Positions 1 to 11,491 of a stretch of DNA of 64,000 bases are shown in pieces. This DNA is from Gymnopus androsaceus JB14 (taxonomy: Eukaryota > Basidiomycota > Agaricomycetes > Agaricales > Omphalotaceae), in assembly GCA_009733575.1 (NCBI GenBank), contig ML769722.1:1-64000 (forward strand), written 5' to 3'. Each line of letters opens with the position of its first letter. Within the stretch, counting starts at the first letter, position 1. The position numbers and the translations under genes were made by a program. The notes under the pieces were generated by a model, which had not been told where the DNA came from, made no database searches, and saw only the letters and a program-made list of their open reading frames with translations.

Positions 1-193
1 AGTCGTTTGACACCTTATTACTTGTGTCAACCTGAGGGTAAGTCTTTTCTATACATACCTGTTTATTCACGATACTGATTACTTTATTAGCTTATTTGTC
101 ACTTCGTTCAACAGGTAATTACTAGTTTAATGGAGTCGTTTGACACCTTATTACTTGTGTCAACCTGAGGCTTATTTGTCACTTCGTTCAACA
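1..193 (+). repeat. R-U5 end of a Copia-type LTR (U3 lies left of the window)
   Basis: Seen: segment A (1-37) ends CCTGAGG and is followed by a 53-nt intron-like stretch (38-90, GTAAGT...TTATTAG), then segment B (91-115), an 18-nt spacer (116-133), an identical second A (134-170) joined directly to a second B (171-193). The second A-B unit is exactly what splicing of the first would give. The LTR ends ...TTCAACA at 193. The same arrangement, with a related intron but different exon sequence, is found in the LTRs of Copia-1 at 16561 and 21349, so I place this in the same wider superfamily. Whether it is a solo LTR or the 5' or 3' LTR of a full element cannot be decided, because its left part is outside the window and no coding region follows. 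Confidence 0.7.
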
Positions 194-904
194 TTATTCA
201 TTAGTGCCTTCTGTCTATGGATTGCAAATGTAAAAAAACTGGACAACCTTTACAAGGTGTGGTAAAGTGTGGCCAAGTGTGGCCATGTAAAACAAGTTTG
301 GCAGTATTTTAAAAATATTGTGGAAGTTGGTGAAGGAGTACTATAATGTCAGACCTTTGGCCAAGCATTGCTATGCATCACCAGATTGGCAGATGTTGGC
401 AATCGAGGCCTGGGAATAACGGGCCTGTACAGTTTTGCTGATGTCTTCATACAGCACTTACTATAATCATTCCGAATCATATTCAAGACATGGATCTGCA
501 CCACCCAGGCTGCTCTTTACCTTGGGTATTGCACCAAAAGCAAACCATATATACACAGATGACTGGGGGGGATAGCCGCAAGTGGCAAAGGGCCAAACCT
601 TTTAGGATCAGAGAGCATTGATTTCTTCAATGAATTAAGTATAAGTGACATTAGGACTTATGAGGCTGAAAATGATGACAATGCCATGAGCATTCAAAAC
701 CAAATATGGATGCATTGTTTCCAGCATCATGAGCCTGCGTTACTTCACAGCAGGGGAGAATAAACGGGTACGCCATCGGTCCATTGTTAGGAGTACATGT
801 GTACTACTTTATAAACTTATTTATAAAAACCTGTCATTTGAAAACAGGATTCGAAAATAAAAATCCAAATCCAAAATTAAAAAGTAACCTTGGCCTTCCC
901 GCCT
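194..904. other. No gene recognised; possible foldback-element end
   Basis: AT-rich sequence without a convincing reading frame. At 430-443 the string ACAGTTTTGCTGATG differs by one missing G from the terminus of the foldback family described at 55706, so a decayed right end may be present, but no matching left end was found. Confidence 0.4.
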
Positions 905-2218
905 ACGACACGTAAGCTCAGTAAACTTTGCGCATGTGTCGCTTCAATATCCAACAATTCGTTCTCAATAGGGCCAAAGAGTTTCAGACTATCAGATACT
1001 CATTTATTCAGTATACCGCCGTTGGCCCCTCAGTTGCTCCAACTTACAATGTTTTGGGTAAAAGACGTCCCAGAAGTAAGTTCGCGTCTGTTACAGCGAG
1101 CGGACCACCTTTACAATAGCAAGCGGGGCCGGGGTGAGTGCCTGCACTCTATACGAGCAAAATGTTGGATACCTCATTTGTTGAGAGTGGAACAACGCAT
1201 ACCTCAGGCCCTACAACAAACATTCCATTTTCCCAAAACAAGCAGCTTCCTCCCCCCGCCGCAATAGATGAAACATCCAGAGAGGGTGAGAGGATAGTGA
1301 CTTGGGCCGTGGTCGTCTCGAAAACATGCTCTGATTTGCCGGAGTACCGGGAAACATCCGTTCTAGAGGGTAAGATCAGGGTAAGCTTGGTCTGAAAGCA
1401 GTATCCAGGATGCATGCAATGTTCCACCCATATTGATTGAAACAAGAGGAGTGCCATCTTCTGGATCATAGCACTAGAAAGGTGTTATCATCATGAATAC
1501 CTAAAAACATGAAGATCCTTACGGTCTTGGAATACCCAATAACACCACCAGCAGGGCCTGAAAGGACAGCACGTAAGACCAGAAAATGTCTTCACGGAGC
1601 ACAATCCACCGTCAGATCGCATGAACAGCAGTTTATTGCCCAAAGTTTTCAGGCCACCCTCAAATCCAGTAGAAAATGTTTCGATATACGCTCGCGTAAC
1701 TGGAGAAAGATATGCGTCTGCTATAGCTGAATTTGCTCGGGAAATCTTCACCATAGGCTGTAGCTTGGATGACACGGAGACTGCGAACCCCATTTGATGC
1801 GCGAGATCTGCGACTAGGTTCTTGTAGTGTGGAAACGTATAGGAATGGAGAAGCGTAATGGCAATTGAACGAAAGCCAGCGTCATAGAGAGATTGTAGTT
1901 GTGTCTTGATTTGGGATGGATCTGGGCGCTGGATGATGCGGACAACATCACCAGTGAGACCATGGACAATATCACGATCTGTACTATCTTCAAAGTCGGA
2001 AGAGAGCTGGGATTCAGGATCTTCTGAAGTTGGAATAGTGACGCATTCATCAATCTCGACCACGGTTTCATAAAGCAAAGAAAGTTTCTTGATGGATAGA
2101 TCAAAGATATTCAGACGCGCTATATCTTATTTAGTTTGAAAAGAGTTGGAAAAATTTGTGGCACACACCTTGAGCACCGATATGCAATACATCTTTGAGT
2201 CCTGTAACAACTCAGGGA
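905..2218 (-). pseudogene. OXP1: 5-oxoprolinase relic (internal fragment)
   Basis: 5-oxoprolinase is the ATP-dependent enzyme of about 1250-1300 residues that opens 5-oxoproline to glutamate in the gamma-glutamyl cycle. Read from 2218 downwards, the pieces match its hydantoinase A-type half in order: GLKDVLHIGAQ, an intron at 2120-2168, LLYETVVEID, LFMRSDGGL, SGPAGGVIGYSKT, the nucleotide-binding NMGGT motif, [30 protein letters not shown], and after another clean intron [20 protein letters not shown] and [12 protein letters not shown] further segment resembling FGPIENELLDIEAT is found near 930-1010. Most introns retain GT-AG ends. A 1-nt insertion near 1575 (between FSGL and RAVLSGPAGG) breaks the frame, and both ends are missing. 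It covers roughly a quarter to a third of the enzyme. Intron retention indicates a DNA-level copy or remnant, not a processed pseudogene. Confidence 0.85.
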
Positions 2219-2859
2219 GCCGGAGTCGAATATCATCAAAGGCATGAGCCTGATGTCCAAATAAACCCGTTCTATAGTGGTAAACGGTAGGCTAATCAAG
2301 CTAGTACATGGGGGTTTTAAAGATAAAAGACTAGCATGACGGAATCACATCCGTCACTATAAGTACTATGACTCAATGGAAGTATGTTCATCCATCCGGG
2401 CCCGCTACAAGTCCTTTCGTCGTTACAAGTGTGCATCAAGCACCTTTTCTCTCAAGAGGGGTGTTCGTAGCCACAGTTATACCCATTTGGATGCTCTCGA
2501 CCTATGTAAAGCAATTAACTGTTGTCTACCGTTCCCAAAGAGGGCACTCACGCGATCTAGTTTCAACTTGGAGCCTTTTGGGATAGATTCTGGGAGTCTT
2601 CCTAGACAAGAAGCTAAGCCTATGATAACGAGTCACATTATTATATAAATTATGCAGAAACTTGAATCGACGCACTTCAGCTTCAACACACTGCCTATTC
2701 TATCACAGTAACAAGACGGAGGCTCAAACAGTCAATATAACCGGATGAGAGAATTAGTCCCTTCCAGTCAACGGCACAACTACAAATCTGGTCGATAATT
2801 GGGTTATGGCCGAGTAGCGAGTTGGTTGGAAGGAAGAAGGAAGATTGTTCATTCTGCAA
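2219..2859. other. Unassigned spacer
   Basis: Two short overlapping open frames on the + strand at 2368-2648 show no recognisable motif. The region around 2700-2850 (-) is in frame with the end of the TOR relic but no longer matches TOR, so the boundary of that relic is uncertain here. Confidence 0.4.
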
Positions 2860-5800
2860 TGTTTGGTTGCAGGACAAGTGCATAGTGGGCGCGGATGGAA
2901 CAGATGATGACGATGCGATAACAGACAGTTTCTGGGCAAAGCTGGAGATAGTAACAACGTCTCGTCCACTTTGGTAAGTCCCTGTCCGTGTATAATTAAT
3001 AAAAATGCTTCAAACTTGTGGATAGGCCTACCCGGAACTGCCAATTTGAGATTTCTTATTGCCAAAAGGAGTGGGGAGACATATTGCAAGTCCAATGTGG
3101 TCAGTTGGGGGAGCTGTTTCTCAATCTTCTTGAAACCCTGTAGAACAAGTTGAGTAAAGGAGAGGTCGGGTTTACATGGACTTACAGTATAATATATGTC
3201 CCAGGCTTTATCTAATTCACTTGTCTCACCATTTACACAATATTGGTGGCAGACTTCCCTGGCTTCAGCCAATTCACACCCAAAGACTTTCAAATCGACA
3301 TCAGTTTCCAACTTGATATTTACCTATTGTACGATCTCCATGCTATGGTCTCGCATCTTGTTCTTGAAATTGATTGTAGCATCTGCACGAGTCTCACCAG
3401 AGGATTTGGAGGCCACAGTAAGAGGATAGATCAAGGCCTGGGGATGGTGCTTGCCTATGCTGATGAGTGCATTGTGGATAGTTTGTCTAAGGAGAGGATT
3501 CGGAGTTTGGATATGAGCAATGATCTTGAAAAGAAAAGGCATCAGAGATAGTCAACGCATCGCAGAATGCACCTTCACCTGTGGAATAACATGAAGCCAG
3601 GTATCGATGCCCACTTTGGCGAAGCCTTAAGTCATTGCATTTGATTAACGAGGCATCCAAGAGCTTAGCCATGATGACTGGCATCAGTTCTGGTACTTGT
3701 GGAAACGCTCTCTCCCCAGCTGCACAGGTAAGCTCCCCAAGACTTAGCATGACATGGGCAGCAACGTTGGATTAGGGTCATTAGCTTTGCAAAGAAGAAC
3801 ATTGAGCATAGGAATAGCATATGGTTTGATGATGCGCTGTGTTGCCGAAATCAGGACGCTGAGAATATGGGAGCACTTTTCTCAACTTCATCTACAATCA
3901 AAGTAAGTGTAATGATTCCACCACGTTCAACATGAGAAACATACCGCACGGTAGAATACTCCAATTCCGTCAAAAGTTGAATCAGGGCCTTGCAAAGTGA
4001 AGGCATAACATATGCAGGATTGTGCTTGGCAAGTTGTCCTATCAAACTGACAGCTTTCAATTGATTTTCAAAGACTTCGTCGTTGAGCGCAATGAATAAT
4101 GATTGAACATTATTCTCAGCTTGCACAAGATGCTTGTCGAATCTCTCGTGTAAAGATGCAAGTACGGTTTGCCGGATCGTCGGATCTACAATAGATTGTT
4201 AGTAAAACCTCAATGTGATATATTGTCCAGAGCACACCGGGATCAGCAGTTCCAACAGTTAGGATTTTGTCCAGAACGTCACTTATGACTTCGATAGCAT
4301 GGCTACTTGCTTGATAGCATATTGGATCATGCATAAAAAGATGACAACAGGTCATAGCTGCTGCATGCCTAACTTCAGGATGGTCATCCTCGAGGTACGG
4401 CAATGCACAGCCCTCGTTCAATGTATGACCTGTAAACTTTCAATACATCGATCCCCAAAAGGTTTGAAAAGTTCATACCATTGAAATCGAAAGCTCCTGG
4501 TGTTTTCAACGCGAGAGTGATTACTCCAGAATCCTTGCCATTTCCGCTGACCTGTATAACCCTCAATAACATATGATTGAGAAGGAGAAATGTCAAACCT
4601 GCGACACATTTAGATCCCGGCTAATGGTAGTGACTTTGTTTCGCCCTAGAGATGGCGGTGCACCTAAAGGTTTATAGGGTTGCCCGCTCAAAATCACACA
4701 CAGTAATTCAAGGAGTCGGTCTTGACAAGGAAATGAGTGGAGGTCAAGCGTTAAATATGCAGAATATCTCTACCTTGAATGGTCTTCAACAATGGTGGAA
4801 TATCTTGGGCGATATATGTGAGTGCTTGAACAAGAGGTTCACTCAAGCCACACGTGAACATAAGGTCAAGCTGATTGTGAAGGAGCTTGGTCAGGTTGGG
4901 ACCCACAGCTTTGGCCAGCATGCCAACACATTGGAAAATGGGTTCTTTAGAAAGTGCATTCTTCCTCCTAAATGCCTGGGTTTGAGTGACAAGAGCAATA
5001 AGAAGAGTGAGATACTCCTACCCGCGAGATTGGAGACCACTTTTGATCTGCTTCATGATGGAGTCCAAGAATCGCTTCATATCGCTTCCAACTTGCTTCG
5101 CTGTATGACCGATTGCAATGAACGCTGAAAGGCGAGTTTAGTAGAGTTAATCGAGAACTATTGATTAAAATATTTCACCGTAGTGGCGTTCGCTAGACTT
5201 CTCCAGCTGCTGTAATAGATGGCCCATGGCTTTATGGAGAAAATGTTCGGTAAACGTTTGAGTGTCGTATTGAGCCAATGTTGGAATTAAAGTGATGACC
5301 ATTTTCCGGACCAAGGTGTCCCTGTGCGTTTTGAATCAAAGAATCTGCTCTGCGCTATCTGTAAAGTTCTCTTTCATGAACTGGAAGCTGTATTAGATGA
5401 TTATTGATGATGGCCACAAGTAACACTGACCATTCCTCCATACAAAAGCAACTCTCGATAAGTGAGCAATGATCCATGAACAATTTTGGGTTGCGACATC
5501 TTCAAGCCCGCCTGAGCGTCTTGTAATATCTTTGTCAAGTAGGGGCTCCGCGTTTGACGTTCACGCTGAATGACAATCTCAAGACAGGCAGCCAATAATT
5601 CAGCTGCGCCTTCGCAGACGATAGCACGCTGATCCCTCAAAGGAACAAGAATATTCTCAAAGACAATGCTGATATGCGAATGGAAGTATGTGGGGCTGTT
5701 TCTGGCAAGTTCCTTGAGAATGAGAACGCCAGCATATCTCGGAGATTCTTGTTTGTCGGGATGTATCAGTTTGATTGCTGCTGGAACCTCAAAGTCCATG

Positions 5801-6378
5801 AATCTTTCGCCTAATGCCAAGCCACCAATCTCTGCGATTTGACCCAACGTTTTTGAAGCCGCCAACATGAGGTTGACATCCGGATTGGGTAGCAGATGTT
5901 TCACATAGTTGTAGAATCTGAACAAGTTTCGCTTCGACTCTATGGTTTCTTCTGCTTCAATGTCGAGTAGCTGGTCTGAAATACTTGTGTTACAGAGTGA
6001 AAAGAAAGGTTGAATATAGCAATCTTACCAATGGCCTAAAATACTTGGGTTATAGAGTGAAAATGGAATAGGAGTATAGCGGTCTCACCAATAAGCCACC
6101 AAAGTTCTCTGCTGTATTCTGACTATGCATCAGCTTGAATATCCTTCTATTGATATTATCATCCCAGAGTTTGGCTGCTGTATCCGAGGACATTTCTGCG
6201 ACAGTAGTCGCGGCCTTCAAGCACATTAATGAAGCAAAACATAGTTGGATTGAATGGAATGCACATAGCGTCACAGCTCAACCGCGGATTGGGATCTCGT
6301 ATCATGGTTCTTACTTTTGAGACCTTGGAATATGGAAGAAAGTACATCAGTTTGAGCAGTCTGCAATGCAGACGCCAT
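2860..6378 (-). pseudogene. TOR: TOR kinase relic with large internal deletions
   Basis: TOR is the ~2300-2500-residue PI3K-like kinase of TORC1/TORC2. A plausible start codon lies at 6376-6378. Reading down, the N-terminal HEAT repeats follow the family: NRRIFKLMHSQ, GGLLAIDQLLDIEAEE, a long stretch at 5925-5430 with LASKTLG-like repeats and LLTYRELLLYGG, then [74 protein letters not shown] and SLGELTCAAGE. All are joined by conserved 47-55-nt introns. Frameshifts occur near 3880, 3775 and 3610. Between about 3610 and 3540 the sequence jumps to the end of the FAT domain (NPLLRQTIHNALISIGKHHP). A second jump leads into the FRB domain ([34 protein letters not shown]). The kinase domain is absent. 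About half or less of the protein remains, so it cannot be active. Confidence 0.9.
5976..6088 (-). repeat. Tandemly duplicated intron flanking a 7-nt micro-exon in the TOR relic
   Basis: Two introns of 53 nt each (6036-6088 and 5976-6028) are similar along their length and share the 3' part CAAGTATTT(T/C)AG. They are separated by only seven exon bases (6029-6035, reading GCCATTG on the - strand), which supply the Ala-Ile-Asp of GGLLAIDQLL. The repeat unit is 60 bp. The arrangement looks like a tandem duplication of an intron plus its exon edge. Confidence 0.8.
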
Positions 6379-6993
6379 CGAGATCAACTGAAGCGCAGAA
6401 GATGATGTTTACTAAACAACCATCAACAACCCTTCTCCATTCAGCTGGGATGACCTGCTTTGATCTTCTCTCGTGTTATTCCTCTCACCGATTCTGCCTG
6501 TAGCAAATGCGGTCTTCCCTTTTGGCTTCAATGTTTCCCCATTCTGATTTCTTCTGGAATCTGGACATGACCTAGATGAATAGCTTTCGAAGATCTTAGA
6601 GTCTCAACATTAATATTATTATCAACAACATAAGTTGTTCATGACTCCGTGAATGGCGGACATTATTGACATGACCGTGCAGAGCTGTCTCCCTACCGAC
6701 TTTTGTCCTCTTTTGGCATACCCGGGTACGATTTCTGAGTCTTCTGATTCGTGAAGCACAGCAACCGAGCGGAGATTCCTAGGTGGAGACTGAACTCGGA
6801 ATTATTCAAAAACCCACAATGTTTGGCTGGGATTGTCTCCATCTTTCCTTTTGACATGGACAGCGATCAAGCTATTGCCAGTGGCTGCTTTGGAGGCCTC
6901 AAGCTGCAATCTCTCTTCAAAGGGAGGAGCAAGCAAATCGTCTGTCCAGTGCCTGCTGTACTTGAGAGGAACGTCTCACAACCAGCTCCCAGC
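6379..6993. other. Spacer between two divergent relics
   Basis: Lies between the putative TOR start (-) and the M20 amidohydrolase start (+), so it could hold the remains of a divergent promoter region. I see no TATA-like element I would defend and no recognisable coding sequence. Confidence 0.4.
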
Positions 6994-7537
6994 ATGAAAG
7001 CTGAAAAGGTATGTTTGAAGATCTGGCCAGAGGCCCAGTTTTATCATCTCCGTAGGACGAACGCGATTTCTTGAGCCCTTCTCGCGACTCTACCTTTGGT
7101 TCACCATCTGACTGGCGGCTGCCCGACGAGTCAGTCCTTCCCCCATACACTGCGGGAAGGAAAGAGACATTGGAAGGGGCTCTTGCTGCAGAACAGACGA
7201 TCGATAGCTCCTTGGACGAACTCGAGCCCGAGTTACACAGGTTGAGTATGAAAATACATGGTTGGTGTTTCTTTCCTCTCTTGGCGGTCAAACCGGTCTC
7301 CTAACTTCTCGCAGGTCATCCTGGGCTTGGGTTCCAAGAGAGGTCTGAGGGCTTACTCAAATATTTAACAAATAATGAACTGTGAAAATAATTCTAGCTT
7401 CGCCCGAGACACTCTAAGTCTCTAACGGCGTTCATGCACAACCACAGATTCAACATTACTCTGAAATACCTTGGTCTTGAGACAGCTTGGAAAGCAGAAT
7501 TCAGTCATGGACTGGCGGGAAGGTCGTGGGCATAAAC
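6994..7537 (+). pseudogene. M20 family amidohydrolase (PM20D2-like), N-terminal fragment
   Basis: The ATG at 6994 opens MKAEK, followed by a 47-nt intron (7009-7055) and an exon carrying a linker and the segment LHRLSMKIHGHPGLGFQE after a second intron (7261-7314). This is the start of the catalytic domain of M20 zinc amidohydrolases/dipeptidases (family form: LS..IHxHPELGFxE). After a third intron come FARDTL and TAFMHNHRFNITLKYLGLE followed by TAWKAEFSHG. An 8-bp tandem duplication (CTCTAAGT repeat near 7415) breaks the frame. None of the zinc ligands downstream of this point is present, so only about 100-130 residues of a ~430-residue enzyme remain. The assignment to the PM20D2-like subgroup is from the family pattern and is less certain than M20 itself. 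Confidence 0.7.
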
Positions 7538-7569
7538 TCGAGTATACTTATTCGTTCACCTTTCTGATG

Positions 7570-10030
7570 TTATTTTGCTGACTTTTTCTGAAGCATAGAA
7601 ATAAAATGAAACACGAAAAGGCCAATAGACAAGGTGGGATCAAACATTTCTTCTTCTGGTTCGCCCGTAACGCCGTTTTGGTTCCAGATTGCAATGAACT
7701 GTGACAAAATATTCATCAATCTTTGTATTTGAAAAGCAAACAAGCAACTCACCCGTTCCTTCTGCTCCTTTGCGTCCGCCGACATCAAGACTGGTTGCAC
7801 TGCAAATGGGAGCCTATTCCGAGTTTATCGTTCTTCCTCACCGCTGCCTTGTCTCCAACCGTGCTCTTCTTGGTAAGACTGAATTTGCTGCATTTACTAT
7901 AACACAAAAAATGCCGGTTATCCAATTTCAACAATGGAAATAAAGCAACGGACTCTTCAGATAGTCCGTAGAGCGTCTTCAGATGCGCCTTGAGCAGCAT
8001 GACCATCCCAACAACCACGGACGTCCGTATAAATGGCAGCTCATCGTCGAATTTTTTCTTGGCATTCATCGAATCGCCTTGGTTTGTTTCCTGTGAAAAA
8101 GCACAAGGTAAGCACACTTGTTCACATTCAGTAAAAAAACACATACAGTCTGAGATCCCGACAATGAATGCAGATTCGAAAGCAAATGCGACGGCGACAA
8201 CACCTCAAGGAGATGCGAGCCCGTAGTAGACAACACCATCGTAAGGAACTTGATGACCATGATGACCTCTTCCTGTGTCTTGTAATCAAACGCTGAAAAG
8301 TTTTCAGCCATGTACCGTGTAAACTCGACATCGTCCTGGGATGACTTGTAATCCGATCGGTCTTGGAAAATCTTGAGCATCGCCTTCAAGAACTCTTGTC
8401 GTTGAACTCACTTTTCGCGGACTAGCGAATACCAGCGATGGAGGACTGCAACAGGAATCGGTTGCATTCGATATCCTACTAACCTGTCAGCAAAAACATA
8501 ATCATCAGAGCTTGCTCAAATGCGTACCATGGACTGCATCAGGAGAGATCTTCCGTTGATGTTCAAAAGATTTTAGAGCACTAAGCGTAAACCGACTGTT
8601 CAACAGCGAGGTGTGCTTGTTGTGCAGTAAAGCATGGAGAGCACTTGCACGGTTGCTCAATGATGTACTCGGGCTTGTCTCTAGTGCAATTATGACAGGG
8701 AAAGACTGCACACTTCATCAGTGAAAAGAACCAAATACATAGCAAGCGAACGTACTTGAAGCGGGTGAGCCAGTCCCTGCTTTACAGTAAACGTCAAGAT
8801 ATCAATCGCGGAGGCTTGGATGTGACTGTGTTGAAAATGCAGCCAAGTAACGTTGGACGACGGCGGAGCTGACACTACAAAGTCAATTAGCATTGTGCCG
8901 CCCAATGAATCTAAGCATGCTTACCCAGAATCGGCAAATCCATCCGTATTCCCTACGAGCTCTTCCATGTTGACTTGCACCGGTTTCGCTCCATGCCCCT
9001 TTGCGCTCTCTAATACAAGGATCAGAAATTATTGTAAAAGCAAAGTAAACATATGAACCTTTTTCTTTTTGCGAGTGTTTGATCGCTTCCGAGGTCAAAA
9101 AGTTTTGAATAATGTTCAGTAATCTGGCTTTCCCGTCCTGATCATATGATCGTGGCCGACTGGTCTAGCGTCATAAGCGTAGGCTGAGCACGGAAAAGGA
9201 ATCCTAGACATGGCAAAACGCGAGCGCGGAACGAGGCATCACTGTATTGCTTGTGAAGCTTAAGGAGACTAGTGTAGACATGTTCGGTAATGGAAGTGGC
9301 AGAGACGGAATTGAGGTCAGCTTCTGTAGATGGCTCTTTGACGCGGAGCTTATCGAAGTTGCAGTGCTCCGCCAGTAAATGAAACGATGACAATGAGGGT
9401 GACGAGGCCCTTCATTTCAACAGGTGTGAGAGCCGTATCTCCCGGTTTCTCTATGGCTTGCTTAAGACGCACTAGAATCTGGCAAGGGTCAGTAACTGCC
9501 AGGACATTGATTCTAGGTACCCACCGTTACAGGACTTGAGTAGGGCCACTAGCCTGCTGAAATCGTGTGTAAAGTACTGAACATCAGTACACAAGCATGC
9601 TACAACTTCTTGCATAGTCTATATAACAAGTCAGAATTTTGTTTGATAAACATTGCAGTCAACTCACAGCAATTCCTCCGGAAGACGGTTTGGTTATCAT
9701 AGGCTGTAGTTTAGTTTGGAGGTCTTGACCAAACTTTGCAGCAGCCTTGGGCAAATATGGAATAGCGGAACAGAAAGCTCTAAGCAGGTAATCAGTTTTT
9801 GTCTGATCTTCAGGCTGTTTGGAAAGTGTGCAACAGTGAGCGAAGGTACTTGAAACCTAGGGAATCGACATACGGTGGTTGGATTCTTGAGGTAGGCAGC
9901 AAAGTCATGGCACTCTGTAAGTCCAGTAAATGGATGCCCGATGCAGAGATGTATGATAAGAAAGGATCTTTGGCATGGAGCTGCTCCAGTGCTGCAGCAC
10001 GGCCTAGTGTCCAATATCCATAGTGGATGA
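7570..10030 (-). pseudogene. SCC2: Cohesin loader Scc2/Mis4 (NIPBL) relic
   Basis: Scc2 is the large HEAT-repeat protein that with Scc4 loads cohesin on chromatin. From 10030 down, order and motifs follow the family: [215 protein letters not shown] and the C-terminal EPEEEMFDPT. Introns are short and spliceable. Breaks: a TGA in REK*VQRQEF near 8413 (CGA to TGA), and frameshifts near 8870 and 9390. The N-terminal part, roughly the first half or more, is missing. Confidence 0.85.
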
Positions 10031-10209
10031 TGAAAGGTGTGAACTGTGTTGGTGACCTGTGTGTTTTAGTTAGTGTACTGGAGCATAAACAATGAAACGT
10101 ATAATACTTACGACTTTATCTCAATTTCAATTCTTACTCCATATCCCGGGCACATTAAAGTACCCGCCTGCTTTCGCAGCGATAAAAGTTGCCTGGGTGA
10201 TTAACAGTG

Positions 10210-10378
10210 AATGGTTGGGATCTTGCTAGCATTGAACGCGAGTGAGAGATGGAGGAAGATGGAGCATGGATCATTCCAGTCGGATTCCAGGAGCCTTTTG
10301 AAGGATCTGGAGCCAAGAAGAAGCAAATGGTTACCTTTTTGTTCAAAAAGATAATAAGGTGACACACGGGCGCTAAAG
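10210..10378 (+). repeat. Left arm of an inverted repeat flanking the Rax2 relic
   Basis: This stretch (coding-like on +: LASIERE, EEDGAWIIPVGFQEPFEG, GAKKKQ; then TTTTTGTTCAAAAAGATAA and GGCGCTAAAGC) is repeated in inverted orientation at 13627-13825. The arms enclose about 3.2 kb. Both contain a stop or frameshift in the coding-like part. The parent protein is not recognised. Confidence 0.65.
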
Positions 10379-11491
10379 CAAGTGGAATCCATATCCCACT
10401 TTGATACAATTGTGATTTACACATCATATACTCTGTCCTCGGGCAAATTTGCAGCTCTTGGCTCAAATGGTCCCAACGCCGACTCTCATTGATGGCACCT
10501 CTGTATTTGTACTATACGCTACAGCTTTAGTCTCCACGTGTGTCTTTTATTATTTACCCACCTATGCGGGCGGCGGGGCTAAAGCCCAGCCAAAACTCTT
10601 CATCTGGAACTGGCTTTCTGTCGTATAGTAGAGACCCCACTACATAGTACCGCTTAGTGCTGTAGTGTCGCCTAGTAAAGTAAGATAATTATCAGACCCT
10701 TATTGACAGAATCGCACATCGAATCTGGACATGAGTTTAACATTTGCCCCGGTTATTGCGGATTTTTGTTGACATTGAACATTGTTACATTTTGGCATCC
10801 TGTTCCCGCCTGAAAAAAAGAAAACTCCTAAGTCCCTCTGGCAGGGCATATATAAGTGTTGCGGAGTCGGTTCTGTGCTCCCGCATCTTTTCCTTCAACT
10901 CTTGTGCATGATAATAAGTCCTTACATTCATCCTCCAAGTCACTCTCCAATCCCTTTCAAGTTCATGAATACCTTAGCATTTTACTCATTGTTATATTAC
11001 TTACTATTAGTATTACTTACTTACCAGTAGCAATTAAATTTGATTGTTTTGCCTTGTTGTATCATCCAAATCCTACCTGAAGGCATGTAAAAAAAATATA
11101 AATCCCTGCAAAGAAAGGAACGACAGCGGCAACTATTCAGTGGTGATACTAATCTATAGATCAAACGATTCAGATTTATGGCCCAAAAGGGCAAGATATT
11201 GGTTTCCGTAATGTACTATGCAGCACTAGGTAGAGTCGAGGTTACTAGCCGAGCTAGGGCACTAGCCGACACTACCCAGCACTACATAGCATTGGTGCAA
11301 GTTCCAGATGTTCACAAGTAAGATTATATTTTACTAATTCCCTATTCATATCGAACTAGCCATAGCCTGGCTTATACGTGGAAGAGTCTGTCATGAAAGA
11401 AGAAGTGGGTATCGTGCACACAAACACCGATATACAAGAAATTGGAAAACGAACGGCAAGAAACAAAAGGACACGATAATAAATTATTCCA
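10379..11491. other. Unassigned, repeat-like
   Basis: No gene recognised. It contains short imperfect inverted motifs such as CTATGCAGCACTAGGTAG near 11218 with its approximate reverse complement near 11275, and the related CACTACATAG near 10640. These could be remnants of small inverted-repeat elements. Confidence 0.35.

Noticed and set aside
890..1267. Open frame on + at the 5-oxoprolinase relic
   Set aside because: It lies antisense to clear 5-oxoprolinase exons, begins without ATG and has no family resemblance.
2368..2648. Overlapping + strand frames of 72 and 90 codons
   Set aside because: No family motif, no intron signals and no support in the neighbourhood; kept as unassigned.
4652..5128. 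158-codon + strand frame
   Set aside because: It is the mirror of TOR HEAT exons on the - strand, which match the family strongly.
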